From: Chalara sp. BL73
Taxonomy: Eukaryota > Ascomycota > Leotiomycetes > Helotiales
NCBI GenBank assembly: GCA_918026815.1
Contig: CAKJVC010000081.1
Span: 62,001-126,000 of the forward strand
DNA length: 64,000 nt
Direction of reading: 5' to 3'
In this document: positions 47,642-59,560 of the stretch, piece after piece
Layout of the letters: each line of letters starts with the position of its first letter
Numbering within the stretch: position 1 is the stretch's first letter
Position numbers and translations under genes: made by a program
The notes under the pieces: generated by a model
What the model saw: only the letters and a program-made list of their open reading frames with translations
What the model was told of the DNA's origin: nothing
Database searches by the model: none

Positions 47642-49199
47642 AGGTTATTAGAGAAAGAATATATTTGCCTCTTCTTATTTCGAGGGAGAGAAGAGATCGA
47701 TCTTTGTGATACAAAGCATTTCGTCTTGATTCGTAATGCACTTTCCGACCGAGGACCCAGAATTCCTCTAAAGACGCTTGAAGGATGGAGGACAATGTCA
47801 TACGGATTACAATATACTATGATATAAGAGTGACGTATATATACAAAGGCCCATTATCATTCGAGTTTCAGCTCACCAGTTGTGAACACAAACGTATACA
47901 AGTTTAGATGTCACATGCCATTACTTAGTCTCTGGCTCTCTCGAGTTTAACTTCTCTATGGTCTTCTTTAGCCTTTTTTCTAAGTTTCTGGGCTTTTAAA
48001 CATGCTAGATATTGAGAAGAGTAAAAAGGGGGAATGGAAAGGGCGGAAGAATTGGACCTGATGCGTTAAACGCGTCGCAAACAAACAAAAACCTGAAAAG
48101 CTCTAAAACTTGAAAAAAAAAAAAAAAAAAAAGAAGCAGATTTTTGCAGCATTGACCCAAAGAACAGTAAGGCAAAGTTTTTACAATTTTTAAAAAACAG
48201 AGATTTGTTTAAATATTATTTGTTGTAATTTATAAATTTTATACAAGTCTAATAATAACTTCCTTGTTGTCACAGTTGTGATTGTGTGACGCATCCTTTA
48301 CCTAGATGCACATTATCTTACTTATTAGCTTGACCTGGTATACCATGTGATCCCCATACCTTTATTGAGGGATGCTACAGCTCCAGCTACACCTTTCTTT
48401 CTTAATTTAGTATTGTAATAGAACTGACTTATTAGCTGCCGCACTACTTAAGGATCTGGCTTCGTGACATAGGCCATAACAATATATTTTTAATCAACTA
48501 TAGTTACAAGCTAATACAATTCAAAAATGTCTTCAACGCCGAACTTATAGTCCTTTTTAGCTTTACAGCTGTAACACTAGCGAAACTAGTTAAAAGCTGT
48601 TAAATAACCATGCAAAACACTGCCACTTCAACTGTTGAAAATAGCTGCAAATGATAAACAAAAAAGGCTGTAATAAAGTCACATATGGCTACAAGCGGAG
48701 TTTTGATAGTCCAGAAGGCTTTGCAACTAATAGAAAGTAAAAAAAAAAAAAGCTATAGAAAAAAAAAGGAAGAGCAAGTGAACTGGAGCCCCTAAAAAAC
48801 TACACTACGAAGATATAGTAGCTGTAAGTCTTGGAATATGGAGCGCACGCTTGCCAATATAAGTAGTGTTAATATTAATATCAATTATTTGACTTACTAA
48901 CGTTGCGGTTGTAATATAAAGGAATTAGTAACATAGTAGGTGGCTATTGAATGGCGAGCTTATGTACACTGGTAGCTTGTGCATCACGTTAGTAGACGAC
49001 AGAATGAAAATGGCCTGACATGTACTCATTCTCATCGTATGTAGTGAGTAATATTAAAACTATTAAGACAACTAAACAGCCACCTAAGAAACTTCAATCT
49101 CCTATTTAAATCTTTAATATCTAATCTCTTTTGTCCTTTGCGGCCGAGCGGTGATACAAGGTGGATCTCGAGATCAGTCGCTGCCCGCAGTGCACAGTT
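47642..49199. repeat. AT-rich decayed-repeat island
   Basis: About 48.1-49.1 kb is AT-rich with many A/T homopolymers (20 A at 48113-48132) and no open frame, consistent with a RIP-mutated transposon that can no longer be classified. At 49135-49200 a tRNA-Ser-like remnant (GGCCGAGCGGT, then CTCGAGATC and CTGCCCGCAG) abuts the FAD oxidase stop codon. Confidence 0.45.
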
Positions 49200-51330
49200 C
49201 TATGACTTTTCTAGCGGCTCATAAGCTTTGCAGAGCAGCCCTCCTCGAGACTGAACCCAGCTCTCACTTCCAACACATTGAGGGCACCATAATATGCCAT
49301 TAGGATCATATTTCTGTTTAATCTGGCGAAGGCGGCCATAATTTGGACCAAAAAAGGACCATTGCCAACCAGGTTCAATAACGTTCGCCTATAAAACGTT
49401 AGAAAAGTCTTTAAGGAAAACCATGTCTAACTTCTTTACCTCATTAAGATAGCATCCGGAAGCAGGCTCAAGCGCACGCAAGGTGTTTAGCTTGTTGTAA
49501 GTCATGTCGTGCACCAACTCATCGACTTCGACCGGGTCCATAGCGTCATTCCAACTTCGTGAAGTTATTAAATGGACGACTGTTTCGCGCCAGGCAGGAT
49601 TCAAAGAATTGTCGGCTGGGATCTTGCTCGCTGTCATCGTACCCGACATGGATAAGTTGGGCTTTCCGTCCTGTAAACTGGTTAGTAATACGGCTTGCTT
49701 GAAAGTTTGCTTTATCAGGGTTCACCAGTGTTGCCGGCTTTTTTGGGCCTACAGCTTCAAGAGTTTCAATGAGTGCATCCTGATTCTCCAACACCGTGCG
49801 TCTCATAATAAATCTCGAGGCTGATATTCCTTTCATCGTCCCCGCGCTTTCTGCTGCTGGCAGAATACTCATAAGCTGATACCAGGATGGTGAATATAAG
49901 TACGTGATATTGTAGGTAACAGTAGCATTTGATGCGTGGAGGAGTCTTGCAAACGGCTCCTGGATCTGAAGAGCGGTGGCATTTGGTTTGTTATATAGGA
50001 ATAGGGAGAATGCTATCCTCCAAGTAGGATCGCCACCCATAGTCCAATATCCCGAAAGACCTTGGTCCTGGCCAGCGGGCATCAACTTATGGATATCTGT
50101 AATCAGCTTCCACCAATCTTTGGACGTGGTTCCATTTTTGGCATTTATATTTAGACCCATGAGATGGACGTAAGGCATAGGGTATGCTTTCAAGGTGACA
50201 CTGATGATTACACCGAACGTCCCACCGCCTCCTCCCCGAATTGCCCAGAAGATGTCAGAATTCTGGCAACGGTTGACGATGAGAGTATCAGCATTCGGTG
50301 TGACGAGAACGGCTTCGATAATATTATCTGCACCGTGACCGTACTGACCAGTGAGAGTCCCGTGACCACCTCCAGTCGCCCAACCAATAACGCCGACATC
50401 CTAGACAGAAGCAGTTAGATAGATTACAAACTGACAAATATGGTTCGATACCATGGAGGTACCTCCGACAGCGATGACATTATTTTTTGCGGCTGCCGCA
50501 TAGAGCTCTCCATCTTGGACACCTGCTCCGACGGTAATTGCCATTTGCTTGGATGTGTTATTTTCATAAGAACAGGTCCCTTTGAGTTCGTAATTTTCAT
50601 GGAATTGAATATTCTTTAGGTGATGCGTCCAAATCCTAGCTGTATTAACATCAAACAAACTAAGTTAAAGCAGGTATCACATACGACAAGCTTCCATAAC
50701 CCACGTTTCTAGCCATAGCAAGTCAGAAACCGTCGCATAAGAATGTGGTGAGTGACTAAGGCAAACATTACCTGCCAGATCCATTGTGGCCAGTGTTCTT
50801 GATGCTCAGCCGCAGGTTCCGTTCCTTCGCGAATCGTAATGTTACTTGAATATGATCCGTGCTGGTGGCGTTGACCACGTAAACAGGATACATGCCAATG
50901 GAACAACCCTTTGTACCAGCATGTACATCTCCAGTGACGCTTGTGCCGTTAGGATAAATCGGGTTGCAACTATCATTGGCCATGACGGGTGCCGGGATAC
51001 TGATGGGGTCCGCTGAATGGAATGCAGATGTGCTCCAACCTGAGATGACAGTTTGGCAAGCTGTCGCGTCATACTCCGGTCTAGAAGGATAGCAAACGGC
51101 GCCAGAGGGGGCAGCTCTTATGAGATGACCCGCGAGCGTGATATTGAGGGCATCCCACTCAGTATCTGTTGGCCAGCAAGAATCCGAAGGGGTCTAAGAA
51201 TGATTAGTACAATTCAGTGGATGTTCGGCCGAAATTTCATATTTGAAATACTGACACATTTGCAACTTTGCACCGCTTCGGTCTTGCGAGCCAGCAAGGC
51301 AATAGCACCAACAAAGGCGAATGCTCGCAT
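49200..51330 (-). CDS. secreted berberine-bridge-type FAD oxidase (VAO family, AA7-like)
   Basis: Seven exons give 599 aa with all phases matching: 51256-51330, 50772-51193, 50685-50708, 50452-50635, 49726-50400, 49440-49670, 49200-49388. The signal peptide is MRAFAFVGAIALLARKTEA. The FAD-binding_4 domain follows: NATSTDHIQVTLRFAKERNL and KNTGHNGSG with His161, the likely 8-alpha covalent FAD site. Next are GSLSIWTHHLKNIQF, GWATGGGHGTLTGQYGHGADNI and FWAIRGGGGGTFGV. The C-terminal BBE motif is YLNEANVIEP...FFGPNYGRLRQIKQKYDPNGILWCPQC. The Cys of bicovalent members (GVCPTVG) is absent, so the flavin is probably attached by one bond. Such enzymes oxidise sugars or metabolites and produce H2O2. 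The small 24-nt exon 3 and the acceptor of intron 3 were chosen to keep NVGYGSLSIW. Confidence 0.87.
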
Positions 51331-52399
51331 TACTGTACTCGGATGTATTCCTGATTTGCCCAGCCTCGATAGGAAAAAGAACTCTTAAAAAAACCTTGAT
51401 TAGCCGACTGCTAATCTCGAAAGGAAACCAGTAATTGTTTGCGTGAAAGCAAGTTGGATGTAATTGTCCTCTTCGTGGGATTTATGACATTTATATACGC
51501 ATGCGAAAATCCATGGGTCTAGTTAGGGCCAATATAATCTAAATATACTCTGTGGATAAAATTGCCTACTGTGATCTCTGCCAACCATTCAAACCGTGTA
51601 ATGAGCTCTCTCTTTCAGAGTGGAACATCGGGTCTCGCTTACAGATACGAATCGTATTGACATGCCCCAAACAGCCATAGTAATTTTGCATTGTAATACG
51701 CTGCATACGTATATTAACTGTCAGAGCCAATCGCATGATATTTGCGATTTTTCCCGTAGGAAGAAGACACGCAGTCAAGGACAAGAGAATTAATTTACTA
51801 GACTGCCTTCAGCTGCGACCAAGGCAGCTACCGCACTCTAGAACGACTAATCAGTAGCTTTCAGCTATTTGCCGATTCTATCTCAGGCCGCGGGGGCGTG
51901 GTAGCATCCTCAAGCGTGCTGTACAGCACTAGATGGATAAGAAGAAAGGAAAGGAAAGTGCAAGGCGGGCCCTGGAGGTAGAGGCCAGGTCGCGCCTGAC
52001 CAACGCACCAGAATGCTGCGATTTTAGTGCTGGCAGAGGGTCTTCTGTTCTTGAGGTCATATTCATTGAAGGTCATCACAAGAATACTGCAGATTAAGAG
52101 TTTCAAGATTACATTAGGCACGTAGGCGGTTACTTGAGCTTGATTGTCTAGTTGGATTTCTTTAGTTGTTCTTCGCATTTGATGACATACTTTGAGCGTC
52201 CCAAGATGGCTCTATAAGTTGCTTACAAGTTCGGTCGAGAATGTGACTGTATGTGATTTTCTTTCTCGTGCCTTTAGCCCAGCTCTCCGGCATTGATGGG
52301 TTGCACATTCTTTGCACATCTTGAGTGTATGACTCCTATTAAAGGAATTTGGAGGCGAACAAAGATATTTTGCTAATGCGTGGAAATCTTGTTGCTTTC
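51331..52399. other. intergenic, no gene seen
   Basis: Promoter of the FAD oxidase and 3' flank of the F-box gene; frames at 51566-52178 have no support. Confidence 0.5.
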
Positions 52400-53859
52400 T
52401 TATCTAATGCTTGTCTCCCCGAAACGTGGACAATCGCTAGTAAATTTAAGCTTAAAATCGATATGAGCTTCCACAAAAGCATCAAGTATGCCCCTGACTT
52501 GCATGTTAACGTCCCTCATCTCATTTAATACGTAGGGAGAAAGAAAAATAACAGTAGAAATGGCAATACGTACAGTCCCTGCGTCATTATATCACCGTCA
52601 AACTTCTTAGTTTGCATTTCTTCATAATAGTACTGACGAAGCCAAACATCGCTTTGCCACAATACAATCCTTGTTAAGTTACGGAAACATGTCCGCTTGT
52701 GATCGGCTATACTTTGTAGCCATTGCATCAACTCGTGTTCATATGCTCCACCATCTCTTTGGCCCCAGCGACCCCAGTAGAAGTCTTCGGGTAGTTCAAT
52801 GATAAGGTCCTCGATATTCGGAGGAAGTCCTTCATGGATAGGTAGACGACCTCGATTAAAGCCCTGTTGCAGAAACAAAAATTCTACAGGTAAGCTAATC
52901 CGTTTTAACTTTGTAAAATCTCTCAATGTCTGACTGAGATGTTGGTAGTTTGTTCCTTTGCAATATCCACCTATATGGTGATATGACAATTCTTCGAGAG
53001 AGGACCTTTGGGAATACAATGCATCCGTCAATGCCTGAGGTGTATATAGAATTGATCCAAGCTGTCGTCCTTTAGTGACTTCATATTGGAAAAACTGGAG
53101 AGCCTTTGGCCAAGATAAAACCTCCTTCAGATCGCCAGATGCCACAGCGGTACTGGCAAAAGAGAGTGAGGTCACATTGCTGGTATATCGGTACTTTGAT
53201 ACATTGTCTGATCCTACCAGAGCAAAGACATCCCAGGAGTGAACATTTCGTAGCGAAAGATGTCGCAACGTAGGCATACGAAAGATTTTGTATAGGTTTT
53301 CCCGCAACCCTTGCATCCTCTCACGTAAGTAGAAAATCCTGACATAAGGTAGATCCAGGGAAGTGATAGCAGTGCTTTGGATAATATAGAGATAGAAATC
53401 GCTTGGCCATTCACTTGGCCGTAGGTGAAGCATGTTAACTGATGGGCTGAGAACTTGGAGGATCCTTTGTGCGTATCCCACTTCTCGAGTAGCGGTGTCC
53501 TCCCGGGCCCATTGGATACTACAGCCCACAATGTGTGCTTTTAACTTGCGACTTTGGTATATGGTCCTGAAAAATACGTCAGGTCGAAGAATACGAGAAC
53601 TACGGGCGGAGTTCCAGAGCCAGCTCTGTTCTTGCTGAGTCCCAATCCCCAGCACCCTGCCATGACAGTACATATTCTTGCTGACAAAGAATACATATTG
53701 GTATAGATAAGGGCTGCTGAGTACATAGAAAGTCCGAGATACCAAAGCAACTTTCGATAACCAGTCGTTAGGTATATGATAGCAGATGATGTCCCACAAT
53801 TCGGCGGACAGACCATTGATGCCTCTCCATGAAGGAGGCGAGGAAGATTGACGGTGCAT
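52400..53859 (-). CDS. F-box domain protein
   Basis: N-terminal INGLSAELWDIICYHIPNDWLSKVALVSRTFYVLSSPYLYQYVFF is an F-box, the Skp1-binding helix bundle of SCF ubiquitin ligases. It is followed by irregular leucine-rich stretches (MPTLRHLSLRNVHSWD, SLEELSYHHIGGY, LRDFTKLKRISLPVEF, IEDLIIELPEDF). The main exon is 52574-53859. An 80-nt intron with acceptor GTCAG joins a last exon, 52400-52493, ending CPRFGETSIR, giving 459 aa; without it the frame runs into a hydrophobic, unlikely tail (YVLPFLLLFFFLPTY, 444 aa). I prefer the spliced form because it is in phase and ends in a charged, family-like tail. Substrate unknown. Confidence 0.75.
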
Positions 53860-54697
53860 ATCCCCCGTATAAATTGGTAAAAATCTATCAAATATAATAC
53901 TTCAAGTCTTCGAAGGTGTAGACAATTTTTGAGGGCTGAAGGCTAAGTGAGAGGTGAGCGTAAGTTGGTTACTTATAACATACTCGAACGTCTATTGGTT
54001 ATTGTTAGCGCGAATTAGGAATGGAGCTGCTTGGCAATAAATTTGCTAGACTTGGTCTGCTGCCGATTCTAGCTGGCTAACTTCTTGCTGCTATCTTCAC
54101 TACCTCCCAAAGCCGAACAGCAAGCTTTCGCTGTAGGTCGTGAAACATGTGTTGTATGGCAAGTCAGCTATTTTGGGCCTGAGAGTCACCGAGATGTACA
54201 CTTCAAAGGTCACGAAGCCACATCAACCATCATGGGCCATCTTCATGTATATGGGATGATTTTAGTAGGTACCAAAAAAGGCGAACTATGAGAATATTCC
54301 CCGGCTTCCTTTCAAGCGGAGTAATCTGAAAGAAGTAAAGCGTGTCGGACAGTTTCCCGATAGAAAATGCTGTGGGGAATAAATACCCGAAGTTGTCGAA
54401 TGAGAATCTTTTGTGTCTAGTGGCAAATGGCGGGCGGATCCCGAAATAAGAAATGCTTTGGCCCCCTCCACAAATCAACAAACTAAAATTGTATTCTCGA
54501 AATAAGGGCAGAGAAGTACATAAGAAAGCTCGATCTCATATCAATTATCAGGCACTAAGTTGTATTGCACACATAAAACGCCGTGATACATCCTAGGTAT
54601 TGTCGGGTTTGCATACTGTTCTTTGATCTTTTATTCTAACCAAGCTACGAGTGCCTAGATACAAACAAATCTCAGACACTAACTTGCAGTCGTTGCT
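53860..54697. other. intergenic, divergent promoters
   Basis: Lies between divergently transcribed F-box and HAD phosphatase genes. No further gene seen. Confidence 0.5.
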
Positions 54698-55640
54698 ATG
54701 GAGCAAATCAGTCCAAGGTTTTCTCTTCCTCATCAGAGTTTTACTTTCAAGGGTCTACTTTTTGATATGGATGGAACCATAATCGACTCAACCAGCGCCG
54801 TAGAAAAGCACTGGCACTCGTAAGCACCATCTCCGACCTAGAATCCTGTCATGGAGGCCTCATCTAATCAAGGGAAATAGCATAGGAGCAGAGCTAAACG
54901 TCGATCCAAAGGTGATCCTGCAAACATCACACGGCCGTCGGAGTATTGATGTGCTCAGAGCCATAAGTCCGGAAAAGGCTACATGGGAATGTAAGCGCGT
55001 GGCCCCATTCCTCAACACACTCATTTCAGATGTACCCATGGAGGAAGTCTCTTACCCGTATCCATTTGTGCGCACTTCTGTGTACGCTGCTAGCTTCCCG
55101 GACAAGGAGCAAGGGGTACTCAGCCGCGAACATTGGGCTGACAAGGTCACAGACATCAAGCATATGGAAGGGCTGCTGCCCTTCAACTACGGTAGTGACG
55201 CGGTAGAAATTGCAGGTGCAAGAGCGGTGTTGAACGCAGTCACTGAGAAAAATGTTCCGTGGGCTGTTGTAACTTCGGGGACTACTCCTTTGGTGACCGG
55301 TTGGCTAAAAGTTCTAAAGTTGCCTCTTCCAGATAACTTAGTTGTAGCTGAAGATGTGGAGATTGGTAAGCCTGATCCGGCCTGCTACTTGATGGGCATG
55401 AGTAAGCTGGGGCTAAAAGCTGGGGATGAGGTTTTAGTAGTTGAAGATAGTCCTGCCGGTATTAATGCCGGCAAGGCAGCCGGCTGTAAGGTCTTGGGTT
55501 TGGTGACTAGCCATACAGTTGAGGAAATCGCCAATGCAGCACCAGATTGGATTGTTCAAGACCTAAGGAGCTTCAAGATTATTAGATATTCTGACGAGGG
55601 AGTTGAGATTGAGATCACGAATGCGTTGGTTTTTGCATGA
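54698..55640 (+). CDS. HAD phosphatase, GPP/DOG type (glycerol-3-phosphate or 2-deoxyglucose-6-phosphate phosphatase-like)
   Basis: Two exons, 54698-54819 and 54881-55640 (61-nt intron), give 293 aa. Motif I is LLFDMDGTIIDST with nucleophile D23 and acid/base D25. HWHSIGAELN and TSHGRRSIDVL belong to the cap domain, motif II is VVTSGTTPL, the Lys is in IGKPDPACY, and motif III is VVEDSPAGINAGKAAGC. This is the subfamily I HAD layout of yeast GPP1/GPP2 and DOG1/DOG2, which dephosphorylate small sugar or polyol phosphates in the cytosol. It has a central insertion (about residues 75-120) relative to the yeast enzymes, so substrate is not certain. Confidence 0.85.
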
Positions 55641-55769
55641 GTGAGCTTTAGACGTTAACAGTCAATCTAGTTCATTACACGTATGCTTGATTTCTCTTCT
55701 ACTCACCATTATTGAACCTCAATCCATGTTGGTAGTTCTATTCAGTTTAAGAATTGAATTGATTAGTTG

Positions 55770-56164
55770 CGGCCGTCATTAGCGCCAAAATTTTCTCCAT
55801 TATTTTCCTTGCCTAGAGAGTTAAGCGAGACTCACGTGCACACTTTGCTACTTTCAGAATTTTGCTTTGCTGTTGTACTAAGCGAAATGCCCTAAACCCG
55901 ATTTTATTCAAATCAGTTTTTGTTTTTTAAACAAATTTTCTTACAAATCATATATAAATATACACTAGAGCAATTAGTTTTAAATGCGTGTTTTTTTTTA
56001 TAAATTTACGTAAGTCAAGTTTGATTCTTTGGGTTATGATTTAACATAAGCATTATGTTGTAAAGTTGCGCAAGATCGCAATGCACGATTTTCACCAAGT
56101 CTTGCCCCAGCGGAATAAAAGCGGCATGCTGTGAATTTTGGTGTGTCGGCGCTAATGACGGCCG
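55770..56164. mobile_element. 395-bp element bounded by 17-bp perfect inverted repeats (MITE-like)
   Basis: CGGCCGTCATTAGCGCC at 55770-55786 is repeated in inverse orientation at 56148-56164. Beyond the perfect arms, AAAATT follows on both sides at slightly different distance. The interior is AT-rich and non-coding. No clear target-site duplication is visible in the flanks. It lies between the HAD phosphatase gene and a truncated sugar-transporter fragment. Confidence 0.55.
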
Positions 56165-56239
56165 TTTCAATCGTTCCTCAATTACCCTATGCAGCCTCAG
56201 TAATCTTCCCTTCAGTGCCGCCGTGCAGAAGTGTCGTCT

Positions 56240-56780
56240 TTACAAAATGCGCAGAGCGACACCACTGTAAGTTGCCTTATGGGTTGCATGATGTTCTTTG
56301 CGCTTGGGGTTCAGGTATTCGGAAATTGGGAGGCGGGCGTTGGGACCATCGAAAATGTTAGAAACTTCCTCCAGGCTGAGGCCATGGGTTTCCGGGAAGG
56401 CAACAATGATAACGACGAACCAGATAGCAATTAGAACCAAGAAGATGATATACCATCTCCAACCGATAGCCTCAAGGCCGATAGGATTTACAAATCCATT
56501 GAAGAGACCGGCGCCTATGCCAGTCAAGGAGCTGATGCTAATTCCCTTGGAGCGGAGAGTGAAGGGCAGAACCTCCATGGAGTACATGAGCGGAACTGGA
56601 TTGAGTGCGACATTGTAGAAAAGATAGAAAACTAATATCGTGGTGACAACACCGATGCCGTAGCTGGCTTCGAATTCCTTCTGTTCATTGACTATTCTAC
56701 AACTCTGATTTAGTCCGTGACAATTCTTGTATGATACTACTGCTGCCCACCGTATTTGGAGATGCACAGCGCGTGCTGTA
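56240..56780 (-). pseudogene. MFS sugar transporter, 5'-truncated fragment
   Basis: Only the C-terminal part of a sugar porter is present. From a splice acceptor near 56690 it reads NEQKEFEASYGIGVVTTILVFYLFYNV, then PLMYSMEVLPFTLRSKGISISSL, the helix NGFVNPIGLEAIGWRWY, and PETHGLSLEEVSNIFDG with a normal stop. A short upstream piece (HLQIRWAA) precedes a GT that could be the donor of the last intron. The first eight or so membrane helices are absent from the window, so this is a truncated relic. The inverted-repeat element ends 76 bp beyond its stop. Confidence 0.75.
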
Positions 56781-57168
56781 ACTTTACAAAATAATAGGCA
56801 AAAGTAGTATAATGCGAGAATTTAAATCTAGAGAAAGAAAGAGAGCTCGAGAAAAGCGAGGTTTATATACATGGCAAGCTCCTCTGAAAGGGCCAAGCGC
56901 GTGTAGTACGTGCTAGCTATGCTTTGGAAGCTTCGGCTCGAGCTTCGCATAACCGAATCGCGAGCTGGTCGTGTGGCTGTCGTGGCATTATACCACGGCA
57001 CTAGGAGAGATTCGTTAGTTGCTTCGTTAGCAATAGGTGAGGATTACAAGACTACACAGCATATTTTGTACTGGATTCACTTTTTAGCGAGGCGACATAG
57101 AAGATTGTTAGACACGGTATTTCTTATTTCAATCTCTCATTTGGCCTGCTGCTTAATTCTTAAACTTT
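56781..57168. other. intergenic
   Basis: No supported gene between the transporter relic and the secreted deaminase-like gene. Confidence 0.4.
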
Positions 57169-58064
57169 TCAACAAATTGGTAGGTGAATCGTAGTATCAG
57201 GTATAGCCGGCGGATTTTTTGTTACAACAGTAACAGTCTCAGGGATAGTAGTGACCTTATCATCTTCCATGAACTGCGCACAGCCCCAAGAATTTGGATC
57301 TGTCCCACAAGGACGTACGGCTATATCATTACAAGACAGTATCTTAGTATTGTGATGCTTCTATAATAACTTGAGCAAACAGCGGTAGGAAAGACTTACG
57401 AACTGCCGCTGGTGCCTTTTTAAACGGTTTCCCGAAAGCAACGACCCTGGCCGGTCCTTTATCTGCCTTTACAGCGGCACTCACTGCAGGGTCACTATAA
57501 AACTACACAATAATTGTCAGCTATTTAAGTCCTGCGGAATTGAAAATGGTTCAAATGAGGAGGGACACGAACTTGATGAAGACACATCACTTCCGCACAG
57601 GCACCTCGTGTCCTATGTATACTGGATGACACGAGGGCAGTCTGGCACCGTTCCAAAGCAAGAAGAACCTGAGGCTTTTCGGCAGCCTCCTTGAAAAACT
57701 TGTAGATGTATCCGAAGCCCTTGATCGAAGATGCAAAATAGACATCTTGGCCTACTGCGAGGGCACCCATCATAGCGGGGCGGAAGTTATCTCCAGTTTG
57801 CCGCACGGCCCAGTCCGCTTCCATTTCCTGGTACGCCTGCTGTGCCAGACCGTAGAGCTCGCCATCGGTGAAGAGTGTCGCTGTATCCTGGCCGTAGCTC
57901 ACTTTAGATGACCAGATGAAGAGAGCTCTGTCAGTAGCAGCCCGTTCATCACGGGTAATTCCCAGGGACGGAAGATCTTGCGCAATAACCTGGTTGGAGA
58001 TAAACCCAAGGAGTAGGATGAAAATCGCAAAGATTTTAGGCCAGGCTATGGGTCTGATCTCCAT
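57169..58064 (-). CDS. secreted protein with deaminase-like CAE and PC...C motifs
   Basis: Three exons (57573-58064, 57400-57502, 57169-57320; introns 70 and 79 nt) give 248 aa. A signal peptide (KIFAIFILLLGFISNQVIA) is followed by IWSSKVSYGQDTATLFTDGELYGLAQQAYQEM, MMGALAVGQDVYFASSIKG, then HRTRGACAEVMCLHQFYSDP (C156-A157-E158) and VRPCGTDPNSWGCAQF (P202-C203 and C212). The order Cys-Ala-Glu then Pro-Cys and a further Cys resembles the zinc site of the cytidine-deaminase fold, as in secreted polymorphic-toxin-type deaminases. But the PC-x8-C spacing is longer than the usual PC-x2-C, so the assignment is tentative. A second idea is simply an uncharacterised fungal secreted family. Intron phases support the full-length product. 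Confidence 0.65.
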
Positions 58065-59560
58065 GTTGGATAGTATTTCTAGCCTTGAAATGTAGTGAAA
58101 ATAGAATTAAGTGTTCAAAATTGAGGAAAACAAATGGTCACGCAATGCAGACAGCAAAAATGAGTTCCAGAATCGAGAAGGATGCAGAAAAGAGGGAAGC
58201 ATACTTGTTTTACAATCAGTGGGAATCGTCAGTAATAATTTTTTGAGGCTCTTGGCTACGAACCACTGGGCAGAATAATCGGAACCAAAGATCTCATCAC
58301 ATATGGCCGGAAGGCTTATGGAGAGTGACTGTTTCAGGTTTGGATATGGATTAAGGACATGTAAACTCTAATCAATCATGCAACCAAACCTTAAAATGAC
58401 CCCTTGACATCCACCAAAAGTCCGTGATTGGGGTGAGATCTTTATTCTTTCTTCTAATGTCTTGGATTTGATCTCTAGACAGTCTATTAAGTTAAGTTTA
58501 TGTAGCTTATATAATATAATATAACGTCAGGATATTGGGACTCAGGAATAAGGCTATGCAACAAAGTCTGACGGTAAATTGAAACCCATCCATACATAAG
58601 CGAGAACCTTATTTGGTTTTAGTACTTCAATGCCAAATTCAGAAATCACAATATCGTTCGACTTGAATAGGAACATGCCCAAATGTAAATTATCTATTTT
58701 CCTATAATTGTATCTAGTTTTAGAAGTTTATATTGCAAAGTAGATTTAGTACTAAAGAGCAAGAAGAAGTGTTTCTGAGAGTTTTTGCCAAATTGCCTTG
58801 AAACCAAATTACGAAACCTTACATATACAATCTAATATTTAAAATAAAATAAAGTTGGAACATGCCAAGGCTTTATTAAGAACTCGCATTTTCGACCTCT
58901 TATTTTCGTTTAAATAGCGGTATATTAGTACTTGTAAGTCTTTTTTACTTTTCAGGGCTCGAGCTGGCGACTATTCGTCCGGCTGTTTCGGTAGGGAGTG
59001 GGCCACATGCCAAGCATAAACAGCCCCCTTCAATTGCCATTTTATGACCATGTTTCAGGGCGTCACCAGTATGAAAATGGACGATTTTCAATGCGTCAGT
59101 CTTCGCATGTGTGTCATCTGAACTTAAATGGGGTTTGTAAGTAAATACGAGCGTTTGGCACTTGGCACCTAACGCCACGAGTTCTGGATACCATACCCCA
59201 CTGGGTTAGATGCCCATTTTGGGCCTGTGCGGCTGGGAAATTTTAATGCTCGACCCCGAACTGACCGAGAGATAGTACGTTTGACTTCGCAGGCACATCA
59301 GTTATGCTGAGTCTTGGCGTGAATGTTGTGTGGAGAGGCATAGGAGCCGAGACAAGGATTCTACTGTAGAAACCTTCTAGATATCTAAGTCTCCTCTTGC
59401 AAGCGCCGACGGAGGCTCTCGTGGTATATGTGCTCCTACTTACCTAAAGATATATTGCATTAATATCCCAAGTTTAGATTTCATAATTAAGCAACACTCT
59501 CTTTGATCTTCATTAGTATTCTCTCGATTTATATTTTGTTGCCTTTGTATGATCTGCGCC
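58065..59560. other. intergenic, AT-rich
   Basis: No supported gene; about 58480-58930 is AT-rich. A minus-strand frame at 58945-59178 has no recognisable features. Confidence 0.45.

Noticed and set aside
58945..59178. Minus-strand frame of 77 codons
   Set aside because: No recognisable motif, no signal peptide, no splice partner.
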